Positions 7,089-12,140 of a DNA stretch of 12,140 bases are shown piece by piece (position 1 is the first letter of the stretch; each line of letters starts with the position of its first letter). Location: contig CAMHOI010000013.1 in the NCBI GenBank assembly GCA_946186725.1, positions 1 through 12,140 on the forward strand, in the 5' to 3' direction. The notes below the pieces were generated by a model, which saw only the letters and a list, made by a program, of their open reading frames with translations, was not told where the DNA came from and searched no databases. This DNA comes from an uncultured Clostridia bacterium. Its GTDB lineage: Bacteria > Bacillota > Clostridia > Oscillospirales > Acutalibacteraceae. Position numbers and translations under genes: made by a program.

Positions 7089-8033
7089 TCACGCGATGGG
7101 TTCAAAATCGGCGGCGCCGTGCTTGCACAGAGGACACACAAAGTCCTCGGGCAGCTCGTCGCCCTCGTAAACGTAGCCGCAGACCTTGCAGACGTAGCCC
7201 TTCTTGCCCTCCGTCTGCGGCTTGGGCTTGACGTTCTCCTGATAGTAGGCGTAGGTCATGCTCGGGCGGTCGGAGATGACCCTCGCCTCGCTCACGCTGC
7301 ACAGGAACATCCCGTGGGTGCCGAGATCGACGTAATCCTCCACCTTCAGAGAGAGGAAGGCGTTGATGTACTGGGGCAGGAAGAGCACCCCGTTGTCCGC
7401 CCGCAGGCGCTCCCAGCCCTCGAACTTGTCGACGGTGCGTCCGCTGCGGAAGCCGAAGCACTCGAACACCCGGAAGGGGGCGTCCTCCGAGAGGCAGTTG
7501 ACGTTCATGACGCCCGTCTGCCGGATGATATGGTGAGAGTAGTTGTCCTTGTTGATGCACACGGCCACGCGGTTGGGGGCGCTGGTGACCTGGGAGACGG
7601 TGTTGACGATCAGGCCGTTGTCCTTCTCCCCGTCACGGCAGGTCACGACGTAGAGACCGTAGCCGATGCGGAACAACGCGGACAGGTCGTGCTTGTCGGC
7701 GGCGTCGGCGGAGCGGGCGAGGTAGGGACGGCACAGCTCGTCCGCGAGCGCGTCCAGCTCGCCGCGGGACGTCTCGCTCAGCGCGGAGTGGATATGTACG
7801 GTGTGCTCGGCGAAGGTCAGATTCCTGCATCCCTCCAGCATGGCGCGCATGGTCTTGGCGGCCAGGGGCGCCCAGGAGCCGTTCTCGATGAGGGCGACGG
7901 TGCGGTCGCGGTAGCCGCGCTCGGTCAGGTGCTCGATGAAGGTGCGCATGAAGGGGAAGATATCGGCGTTGTAGGTGGTGGTGGCCAGCACCAGCGTGCC
8001 GTAGCGGAAGGCGTCCTCCACCGCTTCGGGCAT
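7089..8033 (-). CDS. Flavodiiron fusion, 3' part: rest of flavodoxin domain, flavin reductase, rubredoxin
   Basis: Downstream part of a gene broken by a frameshift. From its first ATG (8033) it encodes 314 residues: the rest of a flavodoxin domain (DAFRYGTLVLATTTYNADIF, then ENGSWAPLAAKTM), a flavin-reductase domain (about 110-275, with SALFRIGYGLYVVTC and VNTVSQVTSAPNRVAVCINK), and a C-terminal short-loop rubredoxin (YVCKVCGYVYEGDELPEDF, CPLCKHGAADF). The last two modules match high-molecular-weight rubredoxin (Hrb) of Moorella, which passes electrons from NADH to the flavodiiron protein FprA. Here they are joined to it. Flavodoxin-like coding continues upstream of this ATG in the same frame to about 8108, and no ribosome site precedes the ATG, so a separate start here is unlikely. 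Removing one 70-bp repeat copy joins it to the 8080-8949 frame as one protein of 596 residues. Confidence 0.9.
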   Translation of the reverse strand: MPEAVEDAFRYGTLVLATTTYNADIFPFMRTFIEHLTERGYRDRTVALIENGSWAPLAAKTMRAMLEGCRNLTFAEHTVHIHSALSETSRGELDALADELCRPYLARSADAADKHDLSALFRIGYGLYVVTCRDGEKDNGLIVNTVSQVTSAPNRVAVCINKDNYSHHIIRQTGVMNVNCLSEDAPFRVFECFGFRSGRTVDKFEGWERLRADNGVLFLPQYINAFLSLKVEDYVDLGTHGMFLCSVSEARVISDRPSMTYAYYQENVKPKPQTEGKKGYVCKVCGYVYEGDELPEDFVCPLCKHGAADFEPIA

Positions 8034-8040
8034 ATCGTCC

Positions 8041-8180
8041 CGGGCCAGGTCCGTCAGGCTGACCTTGGGGCAGCCCCGGTCAGCCAGCTTCTTTGCCAGC
8101 AGCTCCGCGGCGGGCCAGGTCGTTGACGGCGACCTTGGGACAGCCGCCGGCGCGGAGCCGCTCGGCCAGCCGCTCGACGG
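8041..8180. repeat. Imperfect 70-bp tandem duplication inside the flavodoxin domain
   Basis: Bases 8041-8110 and 8111-8180 align end to end without gaps and match at about 49 of 70 positions by my hand count; both begin CGGGCCAGGT. On the minus strand both copies encode the same piece of a flavodoxin fold: AVERLAERLRAGGCPKVAVN in the upstream copy and AAELLAKKLADRGCPKVSLT in the downstream copy, each followed by DLAR. Because 70 is not a multiple of three, the duplication breaks the frame. The upstream frame stops at 8080, inside the second copy. Confidence 0.85.
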
Positions 8181-8949
8181 CCTGCCGGGTGTTGCCGTAG
8201 ACGGAGGTGTAGGCGATCACCACGCCGTCCGTCTCGACCTCGTAGGCCGACCAGGTTCGGTAAAGCCCCAGGTAGTAGCCGAGATCGTCCTTGAGAACGG
8301 GGCCGTGCAGGGGGCAGATGACGGCGATATCGAGCCCGGCGGCCTTCTTCAGCAGGGCCTGCACCTGGGCGCCGTACTTGCCGACGATGCCGAAGTAGTA
8401 GCGGCGCGCCTCGCACGCCCAGTCCTCCTCGACGTCGAGAGCGCCGAACTTGCCGAAGCCGTCGGCGGAGAAGAGCACGCGATCGGCGCTGTCGTAGGTG
8501 ACGATGACCTCCGGCCAGTGCACCATGGGCGCCGTGCGGAAGGTCAGCGTGTGGCGGCCGAGGGTCAGGGTATCCCCGTCCCCGACGACGAGACGGCGCT
8601 CCTCGAACGCGACGCCGAAGAAGTTGCCCATCATGGCGAAGGCCTTTTCGGAAGCGACGAGGGTGGCGCTCGGGTAGGCCTGAGCAAACTGGAGGATATT
8701 GGCGGAGTGGTCCGGCTCCATGTGCTGGACGACGAGATAGTCGGGCGCCCGCCCCTCAAGGGCGGCGGCGACGTTGTCCAGCCACTCGTGGGTGAAGCGG
8801 CGGTCGACGGTATCCATGACGGCGATCTTGTCGTCGAGGATGACGTAGGAATTGTAGGCCATGCCGTTGGGCACGGCGTACTGTCCCTCAAAAAGGTCGA
8901 TGTCGTGGTCGTTGACGCCGACGTAGCGGATGTCCTTGGTCACGTTCAT
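8080..8949 (-). CDS. Flavodiiron protein, 5' part: diiron metallo-beta-lactamase-like domain and start of flavodoxin domain
   Basis: Upstream part of a frameshifted flavodiiron protein that reduces O2 to water or NO to N2O in the cytoplasm. 289 residues are open, starting MNVTKDIRYVGVNDHDIDLF. All diiron ligands of the family are visible: H, E, D and H in QHMEPDHSAN, H in APMVHWPEV, D in LFSADGFG and H in CPLHGPV. The FMN-binding loop of the flavodoxin domain is TSVYGNTRQ. Family members have about 400 residues up to the end of the flavodoxin domain. Here the frame leaves the homologous sequence after NDLAR and ends with eight unrelated residues at a TGA (8080-8082). ATG at 8949 has AAAGGAG 8 bases upstream. 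The small membrane protein gene ends 19 bases before it. Confidence 0.92.
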   Translation of the reverse strand: MNVTKDIRYVGVNDHDIDLFEGQYAVPNGMAYNSYVILDDKIAVMDTVDRRFTHEWLDNVAAALEGRAPDYLVVQHMEPDHSANILQFAQAYPSATLVASEKAFAMMGNFFGVAFEERRLVVGDGDTLTLGRHTLTFRTAPMVHWPEVIVTYDSADRVLFSADGFGKFGALDVEEDWACEARRYYFGIVGKYGAQVQALLKKAAGLDIAVICPLHGPVLKDDLGYYLGLYRTWSAYEVETDGVVIAYTSVYGNTRQAVERLAERLRAGGCPKVAVNDLARRGAAGKEAG

Positions 8950-8968
8950 GGGATCGGCTCCTTTGCTT

Positions 8969-9106
8969 TCAGATTCCTAAAAACCGGCACACGGCCATGG
9001 CGAGCACGACGCCGGCGGTCAGCAGGCCGATGACGGCCGCCGTCCACCCCGCCGCGCGCCGGAAGGCCGCCCAACCGGAGGACGTGTGCTGCAAACGGTA
9101 TCTCAT
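8969..9106 (-). CDS. Small single-helix membrane protein (45 residues), function unknown
   Basis: I do not recognise this protein. The frame begins MRYRLQHTSSGWAAFRRAAG and has one membrane helix at about residues 20-42 (TAAVIGLLTAGVVLAMAVC) with a basic N-terminal part, suggesting the N-terminus stays in the cytoplasm. ATG at 9106 has GAGGTGAG about 4-6 bases upstream. The gene ends 19 bases before the flavodiiron start and seems to lead that operon. Support is the ribosome site, the helix and the tight spacing; with so short a frame chance cannot be excluded. Confidence 0.55.
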   Translation of the reverse strand: MRYRLQHTSSGWAAFRRAAGWTAAVIGLLTAGVVLAMAVCRFLGI

Positions 9107-9111
9107 CTTCT

Positions 9112-9139
9112 CACCTCTGTGGTAGTATGGGCAGAGGTG
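9112..9139 (-). promoter_or_regulatory. Hairpin covering the ribosome site of the small membrane protein
   Basis: Perfect 8-base inverted repeat CACCTCTG / CAGAGGTG with a 12-base loop, between the thrH stop (9149) and the ATG at 9106. On the minus-strand RNA the second arm contains the AGAGGTG ribosome site, so folding would hide it. It could also be a protein-binding operator. There is no T run after it, so it is not a usual terminator. Confidence 0.5.
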
Positions 9140-9148
9140 CGTCTGATA

Positions 9149-9748
9149 TTACAACGCGGCGCGAATGGCGGCCAGAAGATCGCCGTATTCCTCAAAGGCG
9201 GGCAGATCGGGATGGTCGGCACGGATCCTTTCCGTGGTGCGGAAGAGGAAGCCCGCCTTGCCCGCGCGGATCATTTCGAGGTCGTTGTAGCTGTCTCCCG
9301 CGGCGATGGTGTCGTATCCGATGGACTGCAGGGCCCTGACGGTGGTCAGCTTGGAGTGCGGCGCCCGCATCCGGTAGCCAGTGATCGTCCCGTCCGGCGC
9401 CGCTTCCAGCGTGTTGCACAGAATGGTCGGCCACCCCAGCTTCTTCATCAGAGGGGCGGCGAACTGCTCGAAGGTGTCGCTGAGAATGACCGCCTGGGTC
9501 GACTCCCGCAGAGCGTCAAGGAACTCCTTCGCGCCGGGCAGGGGGTCGATCCCGCCGATGACCCGCTGAATGTCGGGCAGACCGAGTGAGTGCTCCTTCA
9601 GCACGCCGATGCGCCAGCGCATCAGCTTGTCGTAATCGGGCTCATCCCGCGTGGTGCGCTTGAGCTCGGGGATACCGGACGCCTCGGCGAAGGCGATCCA
9701 GATCTCGGGGACGAGGACCCCCTCCAGGTCCAGGCAAACAATGTTCAC
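9149..9748 (-). CDS. thrH: ThrH-type HAD phosphatase (phosphoserine phosphatase / homoserine phosphotransferase)
   Basis: HAD-superfamily enzyme of the ThrH group, which in Pseudomonas hydrolyses phosphoserine and can transfer its phosphate to homoserine. It has 199 residues against about 205 in the known protein. It starts MNIVCLDLEGVLVPEIWIAF, where motif I reads DLEGVLVPE (DxE, as in ThrH, not the common DxD). Motif II is ILSDTF (about residue 105), and the acidic motif is GDSYNDLEMI (about 155). The GTG at 9748 is chosen because AAAGGAG lies 8-9 bases upstream and the protein then begins exactly as ThrH; a longer upstream frame has no family sequence. The neighbours suggest no serine or threonine pathway operon, so the role is by homology only. 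Confidence 0.9.
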   Translation of the reverse strand: MNIVCLDLEGVLVPEIWIAFAEASGIPELKRTTRDEPDYDKLMRWRIGVLKEHSLGLPDIQRVIGGIDPLPGAKEFLDALRESTQAVILSDTFEQFAAPLMKKLGWPTILCNTLEAAPDGTITGYRMRAPHSKLTTVRALQSIGYDTIAAGDSYNDLEMIRAGKAGFLFRTTERIRADHPDLPAFEEYGDLLAAIRAAL

Positions 9749-9802
9749 AACGCTCTCTCCTTTGAGCATAAGATGTAATGATTCCCAACCGCTTTTTTCC
9801 GC

Positions 9803-9831
9803 TTGCCCGCGGGGCGGCGGTGCGATAAGAT
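9803..9831 (+). promoter_or_regulatory. Probable promoter of the mecA-like gene
   Basis: TTGCCC (9803-9808), a 17-base spacer and TAAGAT (9826-9831); each box matches four of six consensus bases. It lies in the 109-base divergent gap between thrH and the mecA-like gene, at a distance that gives a leader of about 20 bases with the ribosome site. I found no equally good promoter for thrH in this gap. Confidence 0.5.
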
Positions 9832-9857
9832 GAGAGCGGAAAGAAGGGGGTGGGCGC

Positions 9858-10409
9858 TTGCACGTGATCTTTGAATCCGACAGCCGGCTCCGCATTGAAC
9901 TGAACGAGGAAGACCTGCGCGATCTGGGAGTAACGGTGGAAGAGCTGGACTACGCCTCTCCCAAGACGCGGCGGGTGCTGACCGAGCTGCTGACCCGCAT
10001 CGGCGCCGAAGAGATGCTCGCACCGGGCGGGCGACGGCTGGTGGAGGTGCTCCCTCTGCACGAAGGAGGGTGCGTCATCAGCTTTACCGCGCTGGCCCAA
10101 CGGGCGCCCGTCACGCTCCGTCAGCGTCAGGCGGGCGTGTGGGCCTTCCCGGATGCGGAGGCCGTGATGGCGGCGGCGCAGGCGCTGGCGCCCCTCTCCC
10201 CGCAGAACCGGGCGCGGCTCTACCGTTTCGGCACGGGGTATCGGCTGGTCCTGCCCGCTCAAAGCAGGGCCCAGGAGCACCTGCTCAAAGAGTTCGCCGC
10301 CCCCGTGGAGGACGAAGACGGGCGGATGACCGCCGAGCACGGGCGGCTGCTGACCGACCGACTCTTCTCGGTGTTGCCTACCGGGCGGCCGCCGCGCGGA
10401 GAGCCCTGA
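9858..10409 (+). CDS. mecA: MecA-like adaptor protein
   Basis: Probable adaptor that delivers substrate proteins to the ClpC-ClpP protease. It has 183 residues, shorter than the 210-240 of Bacillus MecA. The N-terminal part (1 to about 80) has the family pattern: a beta strand, then LRIELNEEDLRDLGVTVEEL, a helix with SPKTRRVLTELL, and a strand VISFTAL. The C-terminal part (YRFGTGYRLVLPAQ, then HLLKEFA) resembles the ClpC-binding domain. The acidic linker between the two is shortened. The TTG at 9858 is chosen because AAGGGGG lies 7 bases upstream; GTG at 9864 is the alternative. Its 3' end overlaps the 3' end of rpe on the other strand by 32 bases. The family call comes from pattern recognition, not a search. 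Confidence 0.75.
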   Translation: MHVIFESDSRLRIELNEEDLRDLGVTVEELDYASPKTRRVLTELLTRIGAEEMLAPGGRRLVEVLPLHEGGCVISFTALAQRAPVTLRQRQAGVWAFPDAEAVMAAAQALAPLSPQNRARLYRFGTGYRLVLPAQSRAQEHLLKEFAAPVEDEDGRMTAEHGRLLTDRLFSVLPTGRPPRGEP

Positions 10410-11031
10410 CGGCCTCGCTCATATCGGGGGCGTTGAACAAGGCGCTGCCGGCGACGAGGATGTCAACCCCCGCCGCAGCCGCGAGGGGGGCGGTCGCTTC
10501 GTTGATCCCGCCGTCCACCTCGATCTCCGTCTTCAGACCCCGGCGGTCGATCTCACGGCGCAGGGCGGCGATCTTCTCGGTGGCGGTGGGGATATAGGAC
10601 TGGCCGCCGAAGCCGGGCTCGACCGACATGACGAGCACCATATCCGCCTCCTCCAGCAGGTCGAAGACGGCCTCGGCGGGGGTGGCGGGCTTGATGCTGA
10701 CGGCGGCGAGAGCGCCCGCGGCGCGGATCTGACGCAGGGTGGCGCGCACATCGCATTCGCTTTCGTAATGGATGGTAACGCGCTCGGCGGTGGCGGCGAA
10801 CTGTTCGATATACTTCTGCGGCTGAACGATCATCAGATGGACGTCCAGCGGCAGACGGGTGGCGGCGTGGATGGAGCGGCACACGGGGATACCGATGGAG
10901 ATGTTAGGCACGAAGACGCCGTCCATGACGTCGACGTGGATCATCTCGACCCCGGCGTCCTCCAGCCGCTTGAGCGCGTCGCCCAAATGGGCAAAGTCGG
11001 CGGTCAGAATGGAGGGAGAAATGCGGATCAT
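10378..11031 (-). CDS. rpe: Ribulose-phosphate 3-epimerase
   Basis: Interconverts ribulose 5-phosphate and xylulose 5-phosphate in the pentose phosphate pathway. 217 residues, normal length for this TIM-barrel enzyme. Conserved motifs are present in order: ISPSILTADFAHLGD, MIHVDVMDGVFVPNISIG (metal-binding H and D), LPLDVHLMI, VLVMSVEPGFGGQSYIP and EIEVDGGINEATAPL, then AAGVDILVAGSALF. ATG at 11031 has AGGAGG 6 bases upstream. It starts 24 bases after the ECF S-component stop and probably shares its promoter near 11645. Its end overlaps the mecA-like gene on the opposite strand. Confidence 0.97.
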   Translation of the reverse strand: MIRISPSILTADFAHLGDALKRLEDAGVEMIHVDVMDGVFVPNISIGIPVCRSIHAATRLPLDVHLMIVQPQKYIEQFAATAERVTIHYESECDVRATLRQIRAAGALAAVSIKPATPAEAVFDLLEEADMVLVMSVEPGFGGQSYIPTATEKIAALRREIDRRGLKTEIEVDGGINEATAPLAAAAGVDILVAGSALFNAPDMSEAVRALRAAAAR

Positions 11032-11055
11032 GGGTGACCTCCTAAAAATATTATG

Positions 11056-11619
11056 TCAACCGATATGGTGAAAAACCCGGGCCTTGAAATCGAAACGGTC
11101 GAGCAAAAACGCGGCGCCCAAAAAGAGCAGACAGCTCACGGCACCCTGGATGCAGTTGAAGGGCAGAGGCGCGAGGGCGGCCAGCCAGACCGATCCGGCG
11201 GCGTCCGCGTTGTTCAGGGCCAGCCAGCCCGCATCGGCGAGATAGTAGCCCACGGGGGTAATCAACGCCGCGACCAAAGCGGCGAGCAGATTGCGGCGGC
11301 AAAGCATCCGCTCGCTCTTCCGGCAAAAGAGGAGGGTCATCGCCGCTTTGATGAGGACGGTGGCAGGAATATAGGGAGCGAACCCGCCCGCGAGATCACT
11401 CAGCGCGGCGCCGAGCGCCGCCGCGGCGGCGGCGTAGGGCGTGGGCAATATGGCGGCGGCAAGGCAGACGGCGGCGTCGCCGACGTGAACATAGCCCAGC
11501 ACGGCGGGGATCTTGATCAAAAAGGTCAGCAGAAAGATGACCGTCGTCATGACGGCGCAGAGCACCAGTCGACGGAGCCGAAGGCCGCGCGCGGCCATCC
11601 CTCCCCCGCGATCACTCAC
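11056..11619 (-). CDS. ECF transporter S component (substrate unknown)
   Basis: Integral membrane substrate-binding subunit of an energy-coupling-factor importer; it would work with shared ATPase and T subunits, which are not in this window. 187 residues with about six membrane helices. The segment LGYVHVGDAAVCLAAAILP, followed by an alanine/glycine-rich helix (AAAAAALGAALSDLAGGFAP) and YIPATVLIKA, resembles the DUF1393 / ECF-riboflavin-type S component family. This does not fix the substrate, and there is no riboswitch in the very short leader. GTG at 11619 is chosen because AAGGGGG lies 7 bases upstream. The longer frame starting at 11646 would overlap the -10 box, and the ATG 24 bases downstream is too close to its GGGGAGG. 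It forms a two-gene unit with rpe. Confidence 0.78.
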   Translation of the reverse strand: MSDRGGGMAARGLRLRRLVLCAVMTTVIFLLTFLIKIPAVLGYVHVGDAAVCLAAAILPTPYAAAAAALGAALSDLAGGFAPYIPATVLIKAAMTLLFCRKSERMLCRRNLLAALVAALITPVGYYLADAGWLALNNADAAGSVWLAALAPLPFNCIQGAVSCLLFLGAAFLLDRFDFKARVFHHIG

Positions 11620-11644
11620 GACACCACCCCCTTCAGGCGAATTC

Positions 11645-11674
11645 ATTATACACTACGGCGGGGGTCGGACGCAA
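11645..11674 (-). promoter_or_regulatory. Probable promoter of the ECF S component-rpe unit
   Basis: On the minus strand a perfect TATAAT (11645-11650) is preceded by TTGCGT (11669-11674) at 18 bases. The -35 box is weak (three of six), while the -10 is ideal. Transcription would begin near 11638, about 19 bases before the GTG start, just enough for the AAGGGGG ribosome site. Confidence 0.6.
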
Positions 11675-11755
11675 GACGAAACGGAACTTTTTTCCTGGGA
11701 CGTTTCACCGCGCGGGCGGACATACTATTCTCAAACCGAGGAAAGCGGGGAGAGC

Positions 11756-11935
11756 ATGAGAAAAGCAACGTCCATGGGCTGGATCGCAGGACTGCTGGCC
11801 GGCATGGCGGCGGGCGGCGCGGCCGTCTGGCTGATGCGGGACTCCAAGGCCATGCGGTCCACCCGGCGGGGCGCCAAGCGGGCGCTCCGGTCGGCGGAGG
11901 ACCTGCTGGAAGACCTGCGGGATCGACTGAGTTGA
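11756..11935 (+). CDS. Small membrane protein (59 residues), function unknown
   Basis: The frame encodes 59 residues. It begins MRKATSMGWIAGLLAGMAAG with one membrane helix at about residues 8-27, rich in glycine with GxxxG-type spacing. A strongly basic and then amphipathic tail follows (STRRGAKRALRSAEDLLEDL). The layout resembles the short YtxH-like membrane proteins of Firmicutes, but I would not name it. ATG at 11756 has a GGGGAG site close upstream. The stop lies inside a strong terminator, which supports a real gene. I see no convincing sigma-A promoter in front; only a weak TACTAT at 11723-11728. Confidence 0.65.
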   Translation: MRKATSMGWIAGLLAGMAAGGAAVWLMRDSKAMRSTRRGAKRALRSAEDLLEDLRDRLS

Positions 11936-11973
11936 AAAAGAGCGGAAGCCGCGCGGCTTCCGCTCTTTTTCAA
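11932..11973. terminator. Bidirectional terminator, perfect 42-bp palindrome
   Basis: Two perfect 20-base arms around a CG centre, GC-rich in the middle (AGCGGAAGCCG) and with A5/T5 tracts at both ends, so it works as a T-tailed hairpin on either strand. It contains the TGA of the plus-strand small protein (11933-11935) and the TGA of the minus-strand permease (11970-11972). Confidence 0.93.
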
Positions 11974-12140
11974 TTCTTGCTGCGCTGCCGCCAAAAGGCG
12001 AAGACGCCCAGCGCCGTCACGGCGACGGTGTAACCGATCAGAATGAGCAGGCAGCGGCCGCCTTCGGCGTCCCCCGTTCCCGTGACGATCCCCTGCAGCC
12101 ATTGCGCGGCAGGGCGGAAGGGCAGGACGTTCATCAGCCC
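11970..12140 (-). CDS. ABC-2 type transporter permease, C-terminal end (partial)
   Basis: Only the last 56 codons are in the window; the rest lies to the right. The translation begins LMNVLPFRPAAQWLQGIVTG, where the LP(F)xP(x)xxWLxG pattern is the usual periplasmic re-entrant segment before the last helix of ABC-2 permeases. It ends with one membrane helix (LLILIGYTVAVTALGVFAFW) and a basic tail, RQRSKN. Such proteins form the membrane part of ABC exporters with an ATPase usually encoded next to them. The substrate cannot be told. The call rests on this short end only. Confidence 0.65.
   Translation of the reverse strand, partial: GLMNVLPFRPAAQWLQGIVTGTGDAEGGRCLLILIGYTVAVTALGVFAFWRQRSKN

Noticed and set aside
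8020..8110. Programmed frameshift or internal restart in the flavodiiron gene
   Set aside because: No slippery heptamer was seen, no ribosome site precedes the ATG at 8033, and the duplicated segment explains the frame change fully.
7119..9033. Two long plus-strand frames (7119-8126 and 8065-9033) antisense to the flavodiiron gene
   Set aside because: Same shadow effect; products are Val/Gly/Asp/His-rich without family motifs, while the minus strand carries clear domains.
9749..9895. Upstream extension of thrH to 9895
   Set aside because: The added sequence has no family similarity, covers the mecA promoter region, and the GTG at 9748 has a good ribosome site.
11620..11646. ATG start for the ECF S component at 11646
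   Set aside because: This ATG overlaps the TATAAT box, and a GTG at 11619 has a well-spaced ribosome site.
11683..11705. GGAACTT followed by CGTTT, recalling an ECF-sigma promoter before the small membrane protein
   Set aside because: The spacer is only about 13 bases, too short for the usual 16-17, and the downstream box is imperfect.

Overview
The window suggests an anaerobic, GC-rich member of the Firmicutes/Clostridia. The reasons are AGGAGG-type ribosome binding sites before most genes, sigma-A-like promoters, a MecA-type adaptor, rubrerythrin, rubredoxin and flavodiiron proteins for oxygen defence, and a V/A-type rotary ATPase operon in the order known from clostridia and Enterococcus (ntp). 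I cannot name a species. Codon use is strongly G/C at third positions, which creates many long antisense open frames that I treat as shadows.

Region 1 (about 1-6260, minus strand) is a V/A-type ATPase operon read right to left: stalk subunit H/G, atpI, atpK, atpE, atpC, atpF and atpA. atpA runs off the left edge; atpB and atpD would be expected beyond it. A clear promoter (TGGACA, 17-bp spacer, TATAAT) lies just upstream, with a small palindrome at the predicted transcription start. The proteolipid AtpK carries all the residues known to bind Na+ in the Enterococcus hirae NtpK ring, so the enzyme is predicted to move Na+. atpC is disrupted by a one-base frameshift, and its best-placed start codon is ATA.

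Region 2 (about 6305-9139, minus strand) is an oxygen/NO/peroxide detoxification cluster. It holds a 45-residue one-helix membrane protein, a flavodiiron protein fused to a flavin reductase and a rubredoxin domain, a free rubredoxin, and rubrerythrin, closed by a strong terminator. The fusion gene is broken inside its flavodoxin domain by an imperfect 70-bp tandem duplication (about 70 % identical). Removing exactly 70 bp restores a 596-residue frame.

Region 3 (about 9149-11650) holds thrH (minus) and a divergent mecA-like gene (plus). mecA converges on and overlaps rpe (ribulose-phosphate 3-epimerase, minus), which lies behind an ECF-transporter S component.

Region 4 (about 11756-12140) holds a 59-residue membrane protein on the plus strand and the 3' end of an ABC-2 type permease on the minus strand. 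A perfect 42-bp palindrome terminator contains both of their stop codons.

No stretch above 300 bases lacks a gene. I see no RNA genes, CRISPR arrays or insertion sequences. The disruptions in atpC and the flavodiiron gene are in normally conserved genes, so sequencing or assembly error competes with real mutation.
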